From: Neoroseomonas soli
Lineage (GTDB): Bacteria > Pseudomonadota > Alphaproteobacteria > Acetobacterales > Acetobacteraceae
NCBI RefSeq assembly: GCF_018129065.1
Contig: NZ_JAAEDM010000014.1
Coordinates: forward strand, 1 to 64,000
Reading direction: 5' to 3'
DNA length: 64,000 nt
Within the stretch, counting starts at the first letter, position 1; every line of letters starts with the position of its first letter. Under the pieces are notes generated by a model, which saw nothing but the letters and a program-made list of their open reading frames with translations, ran no database searches and was not told the origin of the DNA. A program made the translations under genes and the position numbers. This document shows positions 27,934-35,474 of this stretch, piece after piece.

Positions 27934-28953
27934 ATGCTTCGCAGGCACCTTCTCGCCGCCACCGCCGCCGGGCTCGCCGTGCCCGCCACGCTCCGCGCAC
28001 AGGGCGCCTGGCGCCCGGAACGGCCGGTGACGCTGATCGTTCCCTGGGCCGCCGGCGGCTCGACCGACCAGATGGCGCGCATCGTCGCCGCGGAGATCGA
28101 AGGCCCGCTCGGCCAGCGCGTGGTGGTGGTGAACCAGCCCGGCGCCTCGGGCTCCATCGGCACGCGCAATGCGCTGGAAGCGGCGAAGGACGGCCTGACC
28201 TGGGCCGCCGGCGCGGCGGTGGACGTGGGCTGCTACAAGGTGCTCGGGCTGCTCGATACGCAGCTTGCCGACTGGCACCTCTTCTTCGCCGTGGCCAACG
28301 TGAACGTGCTGGTGGCCAACCCGCAATCCGGCTTCCGCGACTTCGGCCAGGCGCTCGATGCGCTGAAGACCCGTGGCCAGGGCATCGGCGTCGCCACCGC
28401 CGGCGTCTCCTCGGCCGGGCACAACATGATGGAGGCGCTGCGCGCCGCCTCGCCCTTCCAGTACCGGCACGCCACCTATGACGGCGGCAACCCCGCCATG
28501 ATCGCGACCGTCTCGGGCGAGACGCCGCTCGGTGCCATGCTGCTGGTGGAAGCGGCCGAGATGATCCGCGCGCGCCGGCTGGTCCCGCTCGCCGCGCAGG
28601 CCGAGAACCCGGTGACACTCGCCGCGCAGGGCAACGCGCCGGCGATCGAGATCCCCTCGGTCCGCCGCTGGCTCCCGGACATCCCCGCGCCGCTCAACTA
28701 CTTCGGCATCTGGGCGCCGAAGGGCGTGCCCCAGAACGTCGTGCAGACCATGACGGGGCTGTGGGAGAGCACGATCAGGAACTCCCAGCGCCTGAAGGAC
28801 TACGCGAATTCCCGCGCCGCGCTGTTCACGCCGGTCCACGGCCAGCAGGCACACGACGAGGCGTGGAAGATGGTCCGCCAGACCGCCTGGCTCTACTTCG
28901 ACGGCGGCAAGGCGCGCGTCTCGCCCGATACGCTCGGGATCGCCCGGCTTTGA
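27934..28953 (+). CDS. tripartite tricarboxylate transporter substrate-binding protein (Bug/TctC)
   Basis: 339 residues. The signal peptide contains a twin-arginine pair (MLRRHLLAATAAGLAVPATLRAQ, mature start near 24). The Bug signature RPVTLIVPWAAGGSTDQMAR lies directly after it, and the second Bug loop ASGSIGTRNALEAA is present. It binds a carboxylate in the periplasm and hands it to TctAB. It is complete with its membrane genes downstream (TTGA overlap with tctB), so this is a working transporter rather than an orphan receptor. Confidence 0.93.
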   Translation: MLRRHLLAATAAGLAVPATLRAQGAWRPERPVTLIVPWAAGGSTDQMARIVAAEIEGPLGQRVVVVNQPGASGSIGTRNALEAAKDGLTWAAGAAVDVGCYKVLGLLDTQLADWHLFFAVANVNVLVANPQSGFRDFGQALDALKTRGQGIGVATAGVSSAGHNMMEALRAASPFQYRHATYDGGNPAMIATVSGETPLGAMLLVEAAEMIRARRLVPLAAQAENPVTLAAQGNAPAIEIPSVRRWLPDIPAPLNYFGIWAPKGVPQNVVQTMTGLWESTIRNSQRLKDYANSRAALFTPVHGQQAHDEAWKMVRQTAWLYFDGGKARVSPDTLGIARL

Positions 28954-29480
28954 GCGAGGTCGAGGCCGAGTCCCCCTTCGACGGTGAGAAGGCGCCGGCC
29001 TCGCCGCGTGCGGACCTGGTCACGGCGGCGGTGCTGCTGGCCTTCGGCCTCGGCATCGTCGCGCATTCCTTCCAGATGCCACGCTTCGTCGAGCAGTCCG
29101 GCACCGGCCTGACGGCACCCGGCATCGTGCCGGGCTTCCACGGCACGATGATCGCGCTGCTCGCCATCCTGCTCGGCCTGCGCGCCGCACGGCGCGGCGG
29201 ATGGGCGGCGCGCGGGCCGGTGGCGCAGGGGAGTGGCGACGGTCGGCGGCTCGCGCTCGCGACCGGGCTCGGCGTGCTCTATGCCGGGGTGATCGTGGGG
29301 CGGGTGCCCTTCTGGCTGGCCTCGGCGCTCTTCGTCTTCGCCTTCACCGCCGCCTTCGAATGGGACCAGGGACCTGAACGCCGCATCCGCCGGCTGGCCG
29401 AAGCGGCGCTGATCGGCCTCGGCACCGGCATCGCCGTGATGCTGGTCTTCGAAGACCTGTTCCTGCTGCGCCTGCCGTGA
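28950..29480 (+). CDS. tctB: tripartite tricarboxylate transporter TctB family protein
   Basis: 176 residues with four hydrophobic segments, the small membrane subunit of TTT transporters. The start is TTG 28950, overlapping the tctC stop; no ATG precedes the first helix (ADLVTAAVLLAFGLGIVAHS). The helix 2 region LLAILLGLRAARR and a C-terminal pair of helices agree with TctB. The stop overlaps the tctA GTG (GTGA). Confidence 0.9.
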   Translation: MSEVEAESPFDGEKAPASPRADLVTAAVLLAFGLGIVAHSFQMPRFVEQSGTGLTAPGIVPGFHGTMIALLAILLGLRAARRGGWAARGPVAQGSGDGRRLALATGLGVLYAGVIVGRVPFWLASALFVFAFTAAFEWDQGPERRIRRLAEAALIGLGTGIAVMLVFEDLFLLRLP

Positions 29481-30976
29481 CCGACGCTCTTTCCATGCTG
29501 GCCGGCGGGTTCGGCCATGTGCTCGGCGGCGGGGCGGTGTGGCATGCGCTCTGGGCGACGCTCATCGGCATCATCATCGGCGCGCTGCCTGGGCTGACGG
29601 CGACGATGGGCGTCGCGCTGCTGACCACGCTGACCTTCGGCATGGGCGCGGACAAGGCCATGCTGGTGCTGGTCTGCGTCTATGTCGGTGCCATCTACGG
29701 TGGCAGCCGCAGCGCCATCCTGCTGAACATCCCCGGCACGCCGGCGTCCGCGGCCTCGACGCTGGATGGCTATCCGCTGGCGCGGCAGGGGCTGGCCGGG
29801 CGGGCGATGGGCATCTCCACCAGCGGGTCCTGGCTCGGCACGCTGTTCGGCACGGCGATGCTGGCGCTCTTCGCGCCTTCCTTCGGCGAGTTCGCGCTGC
29901 AGTTCGGCTCCTACGAGATGTTCTGGGTGGCGATGTTCGGCATCGTCATCGCCGGGTCGCTGTCCGGGGGGGATGCACTGAAGGGGTATATCGCCGGCTT
30001 CATCGGCTTGTTCGTCGCGACGGTGGGGCAGGAGACGAACCACGCCTATGCGCGCTTCGCCTTCGGCAATGCGGACCTCGCGGGTGGACTCGGGCTGCTG
30101 CCGGTGCTGGTGGGCGTCTTCGGCGTGGCGGAGGTGCTCTCCTCCATGCGCGGGCCGGCGGTGAAGGCGGTGTCCTCGAAGATCGATTCCGTCATCCCGC
30201 GCATCCGCGACGTGACGCAGTACTGGAAGACCATCCTGCGGTCGGGCGCGCTCGGTACGTTCATCGGCGCCATGCCTGGGCTCGGCGAGGACATCGCCGC
30301 CTGGACCTCCTACGCCGCCGCCAAACGCGCGAGCGCCGAACGCGAGAAGTTCGGCAAGGGCAGCATCGAAGGCCTGATGGCCGCCGAGACGGGCGAGAGC
30401 GCCTGCGTCCCCGGCGCCATCATCCCCGTGCTGACGCTGGCCGTGCCGGGTTCGGCCCCCGCCGCCGTGCTGATGGCGGCGATGATGATCCATGGCCTGA
30501 ACCCCGGCCCGATGCTGGCGATCTCCGCGCCCGAGTTCATCTACCAGATCGTCGCCATGCTGGTGATCGCCGACATGGTGAAGATGTTCTACGGGCTGGT
30601 GCTGGTGCGCCCGCTGCTGTGGATCCTGCTGATCCCGCGGGAACGGCTGATGCCCGTGGTCTTCGTGCTGTGCACGGTGGGCGCCTTCGCCATCACCTCG
30701 CGGCTCTTCGACATCTGGGTCATGCTCGGGGCCGGGCTGGTGGGCTTCATCCTGCGGGAACTGCGCTTCCCGATGGCGCCGCTGATCCTCGGCATCGTGC
30801 TGGGCGAGTTGCTGGACAAGAACCTGCTGCGCGGGCTGGTGCTCTCGGGCGGCGACGTCACGCCGTTCTTCACCCGGCCGATCAGCATGGGGCTCTGCGC
30901 GCTGACCCTGGCGGCGGCGCTGTGGTCCGTGCCGGGTGTCAGCGGGCTGTTCCGGCGGCGGCGCGCGGATGCCTGA
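29477..30976 (+). CDS. tctA: tripartite tricarboxylate transporter permease TctA
   Basis: 499 residues, around twelve membrane helices, the usual TctA size. Conserved loops are IIIGALPGLTATMGVALL and YGGSRSAILLNIPGTPASAA in the first half, repeated as GAMPGLGEDIAAWTSYAAAK and VPGSAPAAVLMAAMMIHG in the second; these glycine/proline loops form the family substrate path. Start GTG 29477 overlaps the tctB stop. Ends the tctCBA operon; the next gene is convergent, 9 bp away. Confidence 0.95.
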   Translation: MTDALSMLAGGFGHVLGGGAVWHALWATLIGIIIGALPGLTATMGVALLTTLTFGMGADKAMLVLVCVYVGAIYGGSRSAILLNIPGTPASAASTLDGYPLARQGLAGRAMGISTSGSWLGTLFGTAMLALFAPSFGEFALQFGSYEMFWVAMFGIVIAGSLSGGDALKGYIAGFIGLFVATVGQETNHAYARFAFGNADLAGGLGLLPVLVGVFGVAEVLSSMRGPAVKAVSSKIDSVIPRIRDVTQYWKTILRSGALGTFIGAMPGLGEDIAAWTSYAAAKRASAEREKFGKGSIEGLMAAETGESACVPGAIIPVLTLAVPGSAPAAVLMAAMMIHGLNPGPMLAISAPEFIYQIVAMLVIADMVKMFYGLVLVRPLLWILLIPRERLMPVVFVLCTVGAFAITSRLFDIWVMLGAGLVGFILRELRFPMAPLILGIVLGELLDKNLLRGLVLSGGDVTPFFTRPISMGLCALTLAAALWSVPGVSGLFRRRRADA

Positions 30977-30985
30977 CGAGGCCGG

Positions 30986-31981
30986 CTACCGCACGCCGAT
31001 CCGCGCCAGCCGGTGCGCAGCGGCGGCGTTCACCGCGTTGTCGGGCATCTCCCCGCGCGCCAGCGCCGCGACTTGGCGCACCGTGTCCATGGCCTGGTGC
31101 TCCATCGCCTCAGGGGTCATGCCGCCGACATGGGGCGTCGCGACCACGTCCGGCCGCCGCGCCAGGAAGGCCGAGGGCCGCTGGTCCGGCGCGCGGCCGA
31201 CATCCATCGCCGCACCCGAAAGCTGGCCGCTGTCCAGCGCCGCCTCCAGCGCCCGCTCATCCACCAGTTCCCCGCGCGAGAGGTTGATGAAGCGCGCGCC
31301 GCGCTTCATGCGCGCGAAGGCCGCCGCATCGAAAAGGTCGTGGGTTGAGGCCTCGGAGATCGCGAGGCACACCACGATGTCCGACTGCGCCAGCAGTTCC
31401 GCCATCGGCAGCGTGGCGATGCGCGGGTCGTCCGCCGTCGCGCGAGGATCGGCCACCAGCACGCGCATGCCGAGCGCGAGGGCCACCTCGGCCAGCCGCC
31501 GCCCGATGCGCCCATAGCCGACGATGCCGAGCGTCGCGGCGCTCAGTTGCAGGCCCATGCGGCCCCTTGGTTCCTCGCCCCGGCGATAGGCCTGCGCGTA
31601 GCCGGACACGCCGCGCGCCAGATCGACCATGAACCCGAGCGCGAGTTCGACCACGGCATCGACGAAGCCCGGCGTGGCGCGGGTGACGAGCACGCCCGCC
31701 GCGCTCGCGGCCGTCACGTCGATGGTGCTGATGTCCACCGCGACGCGCAGGAAGGCGACGAGGTCCGGCGCGGCCGAAAACGTCTCCGCCGTGCCGGGCG
31801 TCGCGCGGTCGGCGACGATCGCCTGGCAGCCGCGCGCCGCCTCGGCCAGCGCGGCGCCGGAGAGCACCGTGCCGCCCGGATTGCGCACGACCTCCGCATG
31901 ACGCTGCAGCGCGGCGAGCGGGCCTGCGCCGTAGTAGCCATCGAACATCTCCGGCGTATGCGCCAGGAACACGCGCAGCAT
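30986..31981 (-). CDS. D-2-hydroxyacid dehydrogenase family protein
   Basis: 331 residues of the D-isomer-specific 2-hydroxyacid dehydrogenase superfamily. Rossmann motif LGIVGYGRIGRRLAEVA and the catalytic Arg/Glu/His arrangement are read from INLSRGELVDERAL and ATPHVGGMTPEAM; the arginine in LRVAVDISTIDV is replaced relative to the common RxGxGxDNID pattern. Convergent with tctA, so it may metabolise the imported acid, but that is inference. Confidence 0.87.
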   Translation of the reverse strand: MLRVFLAHTPEMFDGYYGAGPLAALQRHAEVVRNPGGTVLSGAALAEAARGCQAIVADRATPGTAETFSAAPDLVAFLRVAVDISTIDVTAASAAGVLVTRATPGFVDAVVELALGFMVDLARGVSGYAQAYRRGEEPRGRMGLQLSAATLGIVGYGRIGRRLAEVALALGMRVLVADPRATADDPRIATLPMAELLAQSDIVVCLAISEASTHDLFDAAAFARMKRGARFINLSRGELVDERALEAALDSGQLSGAAMDVGRAPDQRPSAFLARRPDVVATPHVGGMTPEAMEHQAMDTVRQVAALARGEMPDNAVNAAAAHRLARIGVR

Positions 31982-32045
31982 GGCGGCTTCCTTCCCCTGT
32001 CGGGGGCAGCCTAGCCCTTGCCGGCGCGAAGGGAATGCCCGCGCG

Positions 32046-32741
32046 TCATTCCCGCCAGCCGCAGGCGGCGAGCGCCGCGCGCATATGCGGCGGCGGCAGC
32101 GCCTCGGCGGCGAGCGGCGGTTCGGTCGGCATCGCGATGGCACGGGCGAGCAGGTGCAGCCCACCCGCCTCCCCCCCGCCATAGAGCGGGTCCCCCAGGA
32201 TCGGCCAGCCGGAGGCCGCGCAGTGCACGCGCAACTGGTGTGTGCGCCCGGTTTCCGGCCGCAATTCCAGCAAGGCCGTGCCCTCCGCCCGGCCCAGCAC
32301 ACGCCAGGTGGTGACGGCGCGCTGGCCTTCGGGGTGAACCTCCATCCGCCAGCCGCGCGCGGCGCTGCTGGTCTTGCGCAGCGGGGCGTCGATCACGCCG
32401 GAGTCCTCCACCGGCCCGCCGCGCACCACGGCCCAATAGGTCTTGTCCGCCCGCCCACCCGCGAAGATCGCGCCGAGCGCCGCCAGCGCCGGCTTGGTGC
32501 GCCCGAGCACCAGGCATCCGGCCGTGTCCGTGTCCAGCCGGTGCGCCGGCTGCGGCAGGTGGCGTTTGCCCATGCGCAGCGGCTCGAGCCAGTCCTCGAG
32601 CGAGGCGCCGCCGCGCGGGCCACGATGGACCGGCAACCCCGCGGGCTTGTCCAGCACCATCAGGTCGTCGCGCAGCAGCAGGATGCGCGCGGCGATCTCC
32701 GGCGGAAGCGCCGGACGTGGACGAGGCGCGCCGCGCCTCAC
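32046..32741 (-). CDS. RluA-type RNA pseudouridine synthase
   Basis: 231 residues. The catalytic motif HRLDTDTAGCLVLGRT holds the invariant Asp; the upstream strand LMVLDKPAGLPVH and downstream RPETGRTHQLRVH and GDPLYGG are the usual RluA/RluC/RluD blocks. It isomerises uridine in rRNA or tRNA; there is no N-terminal S4 domain, so it is closer to RluA or a tRNA enzyme. Start GTG 32741 is chosen because it overlaps the stop of a short upstream frame as GTGA and removes an improbable Arg-rich extension. Confidence 0.85.
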   Translation of the reverse strand: MRRGAPRPRPALPPEIAARILLLRDDLMVLDKPAGLPVHRGPRGGASLEDWLEPLRMGKRHLPQPAHRLDTDTAGCLVLGRTKPALAALGAIFAGGRADKTYWAVVRGGPVEDSGVIDAPLRKTSSAARGWRMEVHPEGQRAVTTWRVLGRAEGTALLELRPETGRTHQLRVHCAASGWPILGDPLYGGGEAGGLHLLARAIAMPTEPPLAAEALPPPHMRAALAACGWRE

Positions 32742-32908
32742 GTCCAGTCCAGGAAGCGGGCGGACAACCGATGCGCCCGCCAATGGCCGGCGCCCGCCGC
32801 AAGCAGGTTCCGTCTCGCGCCCGGCGAAGCGCGCCGCGCCGCCGACCGTCCGATGCCGTACCCGCGGCGATGCCCGATGATGCCGTTCGGAAGTTCGATC
32901 CGCTGCAT
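32738..32908 (-). CDS. possible 56-residue leader protein before the pseudouridine synthase
   Basis: Short frame from ATG 32908, MQRIELPNGIIGHRRGYGIG then a basic Ala/Arg-rich tail ending FLDWT. Its TGA overlaps the GTG of the synthase gene in the 4-bp style used by true operon neighbours in this window, and third positions are GC-rich. No Shine-Dalgarno is visible and I know no family. It could be a real coupled small protein or chance. Confidence 0.33.
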   Translation of the reverse strand: MQRIELPNGIIGHRRGYGIGRSAARRASPGARRNLLAAGAGHWRAHRLSARFLDWT

Positions 32909-33016
32909 GGTCCGTCGTGGAAGGGAGAGCCGCGACCATAGGCAAGTGCCTCCCCGCCCACCAGGGCGGCGGCGGTGCTTGGCGTGGCCGGCGCGTCGTG
33001 GGAGCCTGCGGCCATC

Positions 33017-33910
33017 ATGCCGGCTCCTCTCGTCATCTGCCTCGGCAACGTCGTTGCCGACCACACCTTCCGCGTCGAGGACATTCCGCAGCCGCCGGCC
33101 AAGATCCCGGCGCGCTCCTACAGCATCGGTCCCGGCGGCATGGCCGCGAATGCGGCGATCGCCGTGGTGCGCCTGGGCGGCCGGGCCGCCTTCTGGGGAC
33201 GCGTGGGAGACGACCTGAACGGCGACCCGCTGGCCGAGGCACTCGAAGCCGAGGGCGTGGACGTGGCCGGCCTGCGCCGCGTGCCGGGCGGTCGCACGCC
33301 AGTCGGCGCCGTGCTGGTGGACCTGCGCGGGGAGCGGACGATCATCTCCTTCCGCGGTTCCGGCCTCGGTACCGATCCCGCCTGGCTGCCGCTGGACCAA
33401 CTGCGGGAAGCCGGGGCGCTGTGCTGCGATCCGCGCTGGCCGGAAGGCGTGGCGGCGGCAGCGGCGGCGGCGCGCGCGGCCGGCGTGCCCGTGGTGCTGG
33501 ACGGCGAACGCAGCGAGACCCGCATCCTGGTGGACCTGGTGCCGCGGGTGGACCACGCGGTCTTCTCGGTGCCGGGCATCGCCAACTACGCGCCGGGCTG
33601 CTCGGCGGAGGAAGGGCTGCGGCGGGCGCTCGCCTCCGGCCCCGTGCGCGTCGCGGCGGTGACGCAGGGGGAAAAGGGCACGCTCTGGATGGCGGCCGGC
33701 GACCAGAAGCCGACCCGCACGCCGGCCTTCCCGGTCGAGGCGACCAACACCACCGGCGCTGGCGACGTGTTCCACGGCGCCTATGCGCTGGCCATGGCGG
33801 AAGGGATGGACGTGCCGGCGGCGATGCGCTTCGCCTCGGCGGCCGGGGCGCTGCGGGCGCGGGACGGGGCGACGCCGACGCGGGAGATGGTGGACGGGTT
33901 GCTCGGTTGA
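33017..33910 (+). CDS. PfkB family carbohydrate kinase
   Basis: 297 residues, ribokinase fold: N-terminal VICLGNVVADHTFRV, substrate-site GPGGMAANAAIAVVRLGG, and C-terminal anion-hole/catalytic motif NTTGAGDVFHGAYAL, where the Asp is the catalytic base. The sugar is not determinable; VVADH and SIGPGGMAANA are of the ribokinase/sulfofructose kinase type. ATG 33017 is used because an upstream ATG (32975) adds a non-conserved leader. The stop TGA is the first triplet of repeat A3. Confidence 0.9.
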   Translation: MPAPLVICLGNVVADHTFRVEDIPQPPAKIPARSYSIGPGGMAANAAIAVVRLGGRAAFWGRVGDDLNGDPLAEALEAEGVDVAGLRRVPGGRTPVGAVLVDLRGERTIISFRGSGLGTDPAWLPLDQLREAGALCCDPRWPEGVAAAAAAARAAGVPVVLDGERSETRILVDLVPRVDHAVFSVPGIANYAPGCSAEEGLRRALASGPVRVAAVTQGEKGTLWMAAGDQKPTRTPAFPVEATNTTGAGDVFHGAYALAMAEGMDVPAAMRFASAAGALRARDGATPTREMVDGLLG

Positions 33911-33995
33911 AGGTCGGGGGAGGGGAACCTCCCCCGATCCCCCTCCCTTCCTTGTCTTCTTGGAGACTGACTTCCGCGGTCAGGTCCCGAAGGCT
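33908..33995 (+). repeat. family A intergenic element, copy A3 (left half plus diverged core)
   Basis: Starts with the kinase stop TGA and the conserved AAGGTCGGGGG; hairpin TCGGGGGAGG/CCTCCCCCGA at 33914-33923 and 33928-33937, then the CCCTCCCTTCCTTGTCTTCTTGG central arm. The right-hand hairpin is missing and is replaced by a different palindrome (34011-34040). Confidence 0.75.
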
Positions 33996-34010
33996 GAGGG
34001 GGCTTGGGCA

Positions 34011-34040
34011 CCCATCGGCATTGCCGGCAACGCCGATGGG
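34011..34040. repeat. 30-bp near-perfect palindrome at a convergent gene end
   Basis: CCCATCGGCATTGCC followed by its reverse complement with a single mismatch. It shares CCCAT-n-GGCATTGC with the palindrome at 11004-11050, so both may be copies of one short palindromic unit. Confidence 0.55.
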
Positions 34041-34077
34041 AAGCGGTTCGGGGCAGAGGCTCCCCCCCCCGAGCCCC

Positions 34078-34740
34078 TCAGAGCCGCTTCGCGAAGAAAT
34101 CCAGCGTCCGCCGCTGCGCCACCGCCGCGTCCTTCGCCGAGAAGGACCCGCGCTCGTCGCAGCCGAAGCCGTGCCCCGCGCCGGCGTAGACATGGATCTC
34201 CACCCCGGGCTGCGCCGCGCGGATGGCATCCACGTCCGTCATCGGGATCGAGGCATCGGTCTCGCCGAAGTGCAGTTGCACCGGGCAGCGCGCCTTCTCG
34301 TCCTTCGCCGCCGCGATGCCTCCGCCATACCAGCCGGAAGCCGCGCTGAAGGCGCTGGTGCGGGTCGCGCCATGCCAGGTGACGGTGCCGCCCCAGCAAT
34401 AGCCGACGATGCCGCGCTTCGCCCCGCGCGGCAGCGCGGCGGCGGCGGCGAGGATGTCGAGCACCGTCAGCCCGTCGTCGATCTTGCCGCGCAGCTCGCG
34501 CCCCTGGGCCACGTCCGCCGCCTCGTAGCCGAGCTCGATGCCCGGGCCGACCCGGTCGAACAGCGCCGGGGCAATGACGGCGTAGCCCTCGGCGGCGAAG
34601 CGGTCGCAGACATGCCGCATGTGGTGGTTCACGCCGAAGATCTCCTGCACCACCACCAGGGCGCGGGCGGCGTGCTGCGGCCCGGCGCGATAGGCGGTGA
34701 GGCGATGGCCGTCGGCGGCGGTCAGCGAGATCGTCGGCAT
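34078..34740 (-). CDS. dienelactone hydrolase family protein
   Basis: 220 residues, alpha/beta hydrolase with a cysteine nucleophile in GYCWGGTVTW, the acid in LHFGETDASIP and the histidine in GAGHGFGCDERG, as in carboxymethylenebutenolidase. The early motif VVVQEIFGVNHHMRHVCDRF is also diagnostic. Many homologues are general esterases rather than chlorocatechol enzymes, and no aromatic pathway is nearby. Faces the DUF4169 gene. Confidence 0.92.
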   Translation of the reverse strand: MPTISLTAADGHRLTAYRAGPQHAARALVVVQEIFGVNHHMRHVCDRFAAEGYAVIAPALFDRVGPGIELGYEAADVAQGRELRGKIDDGLTVLDILAAAAALPRGAKRGIVGYCWGGTVTWHGATRTSAFSAASGWYGGGIAAAKDEKARCPVQLHFGETDASIPMTDVDAIRAAQPGVEIHVYAGAGHGFGCDERGSFSAKDAAVAQRRTLDFFAKRL

Positions 34741-34782
34741 GGGCGGTTTCCTCGAGGGGTTGTGGCGGCGTATCCTCCGCGC

Positions 34783-34959
34783 ATGGCCGAGATCGTCAAC
34801 CTGAACAGGGCCCGCAAGGCGCTGGCGCGCAAGGAGGCCGAGGCCCAGGCCGCCGCCAACCGCGCGAAGCACGGCCGCACCAAGGCCGGGAAGGCGAACG
34901 ACACGCGCGCCGAGGCCCGCCGCCAGGCGCTGCTGGACGGGGTGAAGCGGGAGGAATGA
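34783..34959 (+). CDS. DUF4169 family protein
   Basis: 58 residues, highly charged: EIVNLNRARKALARKEAEAQ, then AANRAKHGRTKAGK. This is the DUF4169 pattern, common in alphaproteobacteria and of unknown function; probably one long helix or a coiled coil. It is far too short to be found by length alone but the family match is strong. It starts 42 bp from the divergent dienelactone hydrolase gene. Confidence 0.88.
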   Translation: MAEIVNLNRARKALARKEAEAQAAANRAKHGRTKAGKANDTRAEARRQALLDGVKREE

Positions 34960-35098
34960 GCCTCCGCCACCAGTTGCTCGCCACCGTCCCGCCTTCTGGT
35001 GTGACGTCCTCGCATGCGATGGATGCGGACGGCCGGTGCAGCCCCGCGTCGGCGGCGCCGCGCTGATCGAGATCGAGACGCCCGCGAAGGGGCCTTGA
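34960..35098. other. short gap without assigned gene
   Basis: 139 bp. The last bases of DUF4169 overlap an ATG that opens a 36-codon frame (MSLRHQLLATVPPSGVTSSH and on), and a second frame ends in ALIEIETPAKGP. Neither matches anything I know, so I do not call a gene. Confidence 0.3.
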
Positions 35099-35362
35099 TC
35101 AGGCGTCCCGGCGCCAGTCGCCGAGGATCTCGGCGAGGCTCGCCATCTCCCCGTCGCCGTCCTCGCCCTCGCACGCGGCGTCATGTTCGTTCCGTCCGCG
35201 GCGGCTGCCGCGGCCCTCGGCGGCGAGGCTCTCGACCTGCGTCGCGGGGCCGTTCGCGCAATTGGAAGAAGCGCCGGCAGGCTGGCCCTGCACCCCGGCC
35301 GAGAGCGGAGCCAGCCAGATCGCAAAGAGTCCGGTAACGGCAGCACGGCGGATACGGGTCAT
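35099..35362 (-). CDS. small hypothetical secreted protein
   Basis: 87 residues starting MTRIRRAAVTGLFAIWLAPL, a plausible signal peptide with cleavage near Ala-Gly-Val-Gln-Gly. The mature part is acidic and contains CANGPATQVESLAAEGRGSR and a Cys near EHDAACEGED. No family recognised. AGGGGAG precedes ATG 35362 by 9 nt. It is the only open frame between DUF4169 and the PTS operon. Confidence 0.5.
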   Translation of the reverse strand: MTRIRRAAVTGLFAIWLAPLSAGVQGQPAGASSNCANGPATQVESLAAEGRGSRRGRNEHDAACEGEDGDGEMASLAEILGDWRRDA

Positions 35363-35474
35363 GGCGGTGAGCTCCCCTGCTCCTGGAAGCGAGGCTCGCC
35401 ATGCCGCGGGTCGATCGAGGGGCGGAAGAAAGGCAGGATCGGGGCAGGTGATCACGGCTTCGTGATCACCCGGA

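Noticed and set aside
32917-34959. Plus-strand frame of 680 codons
   Set aside because: Shadow of the PfkB kinase and neighbours; only the final DUF4169 segment from 34783 is real.
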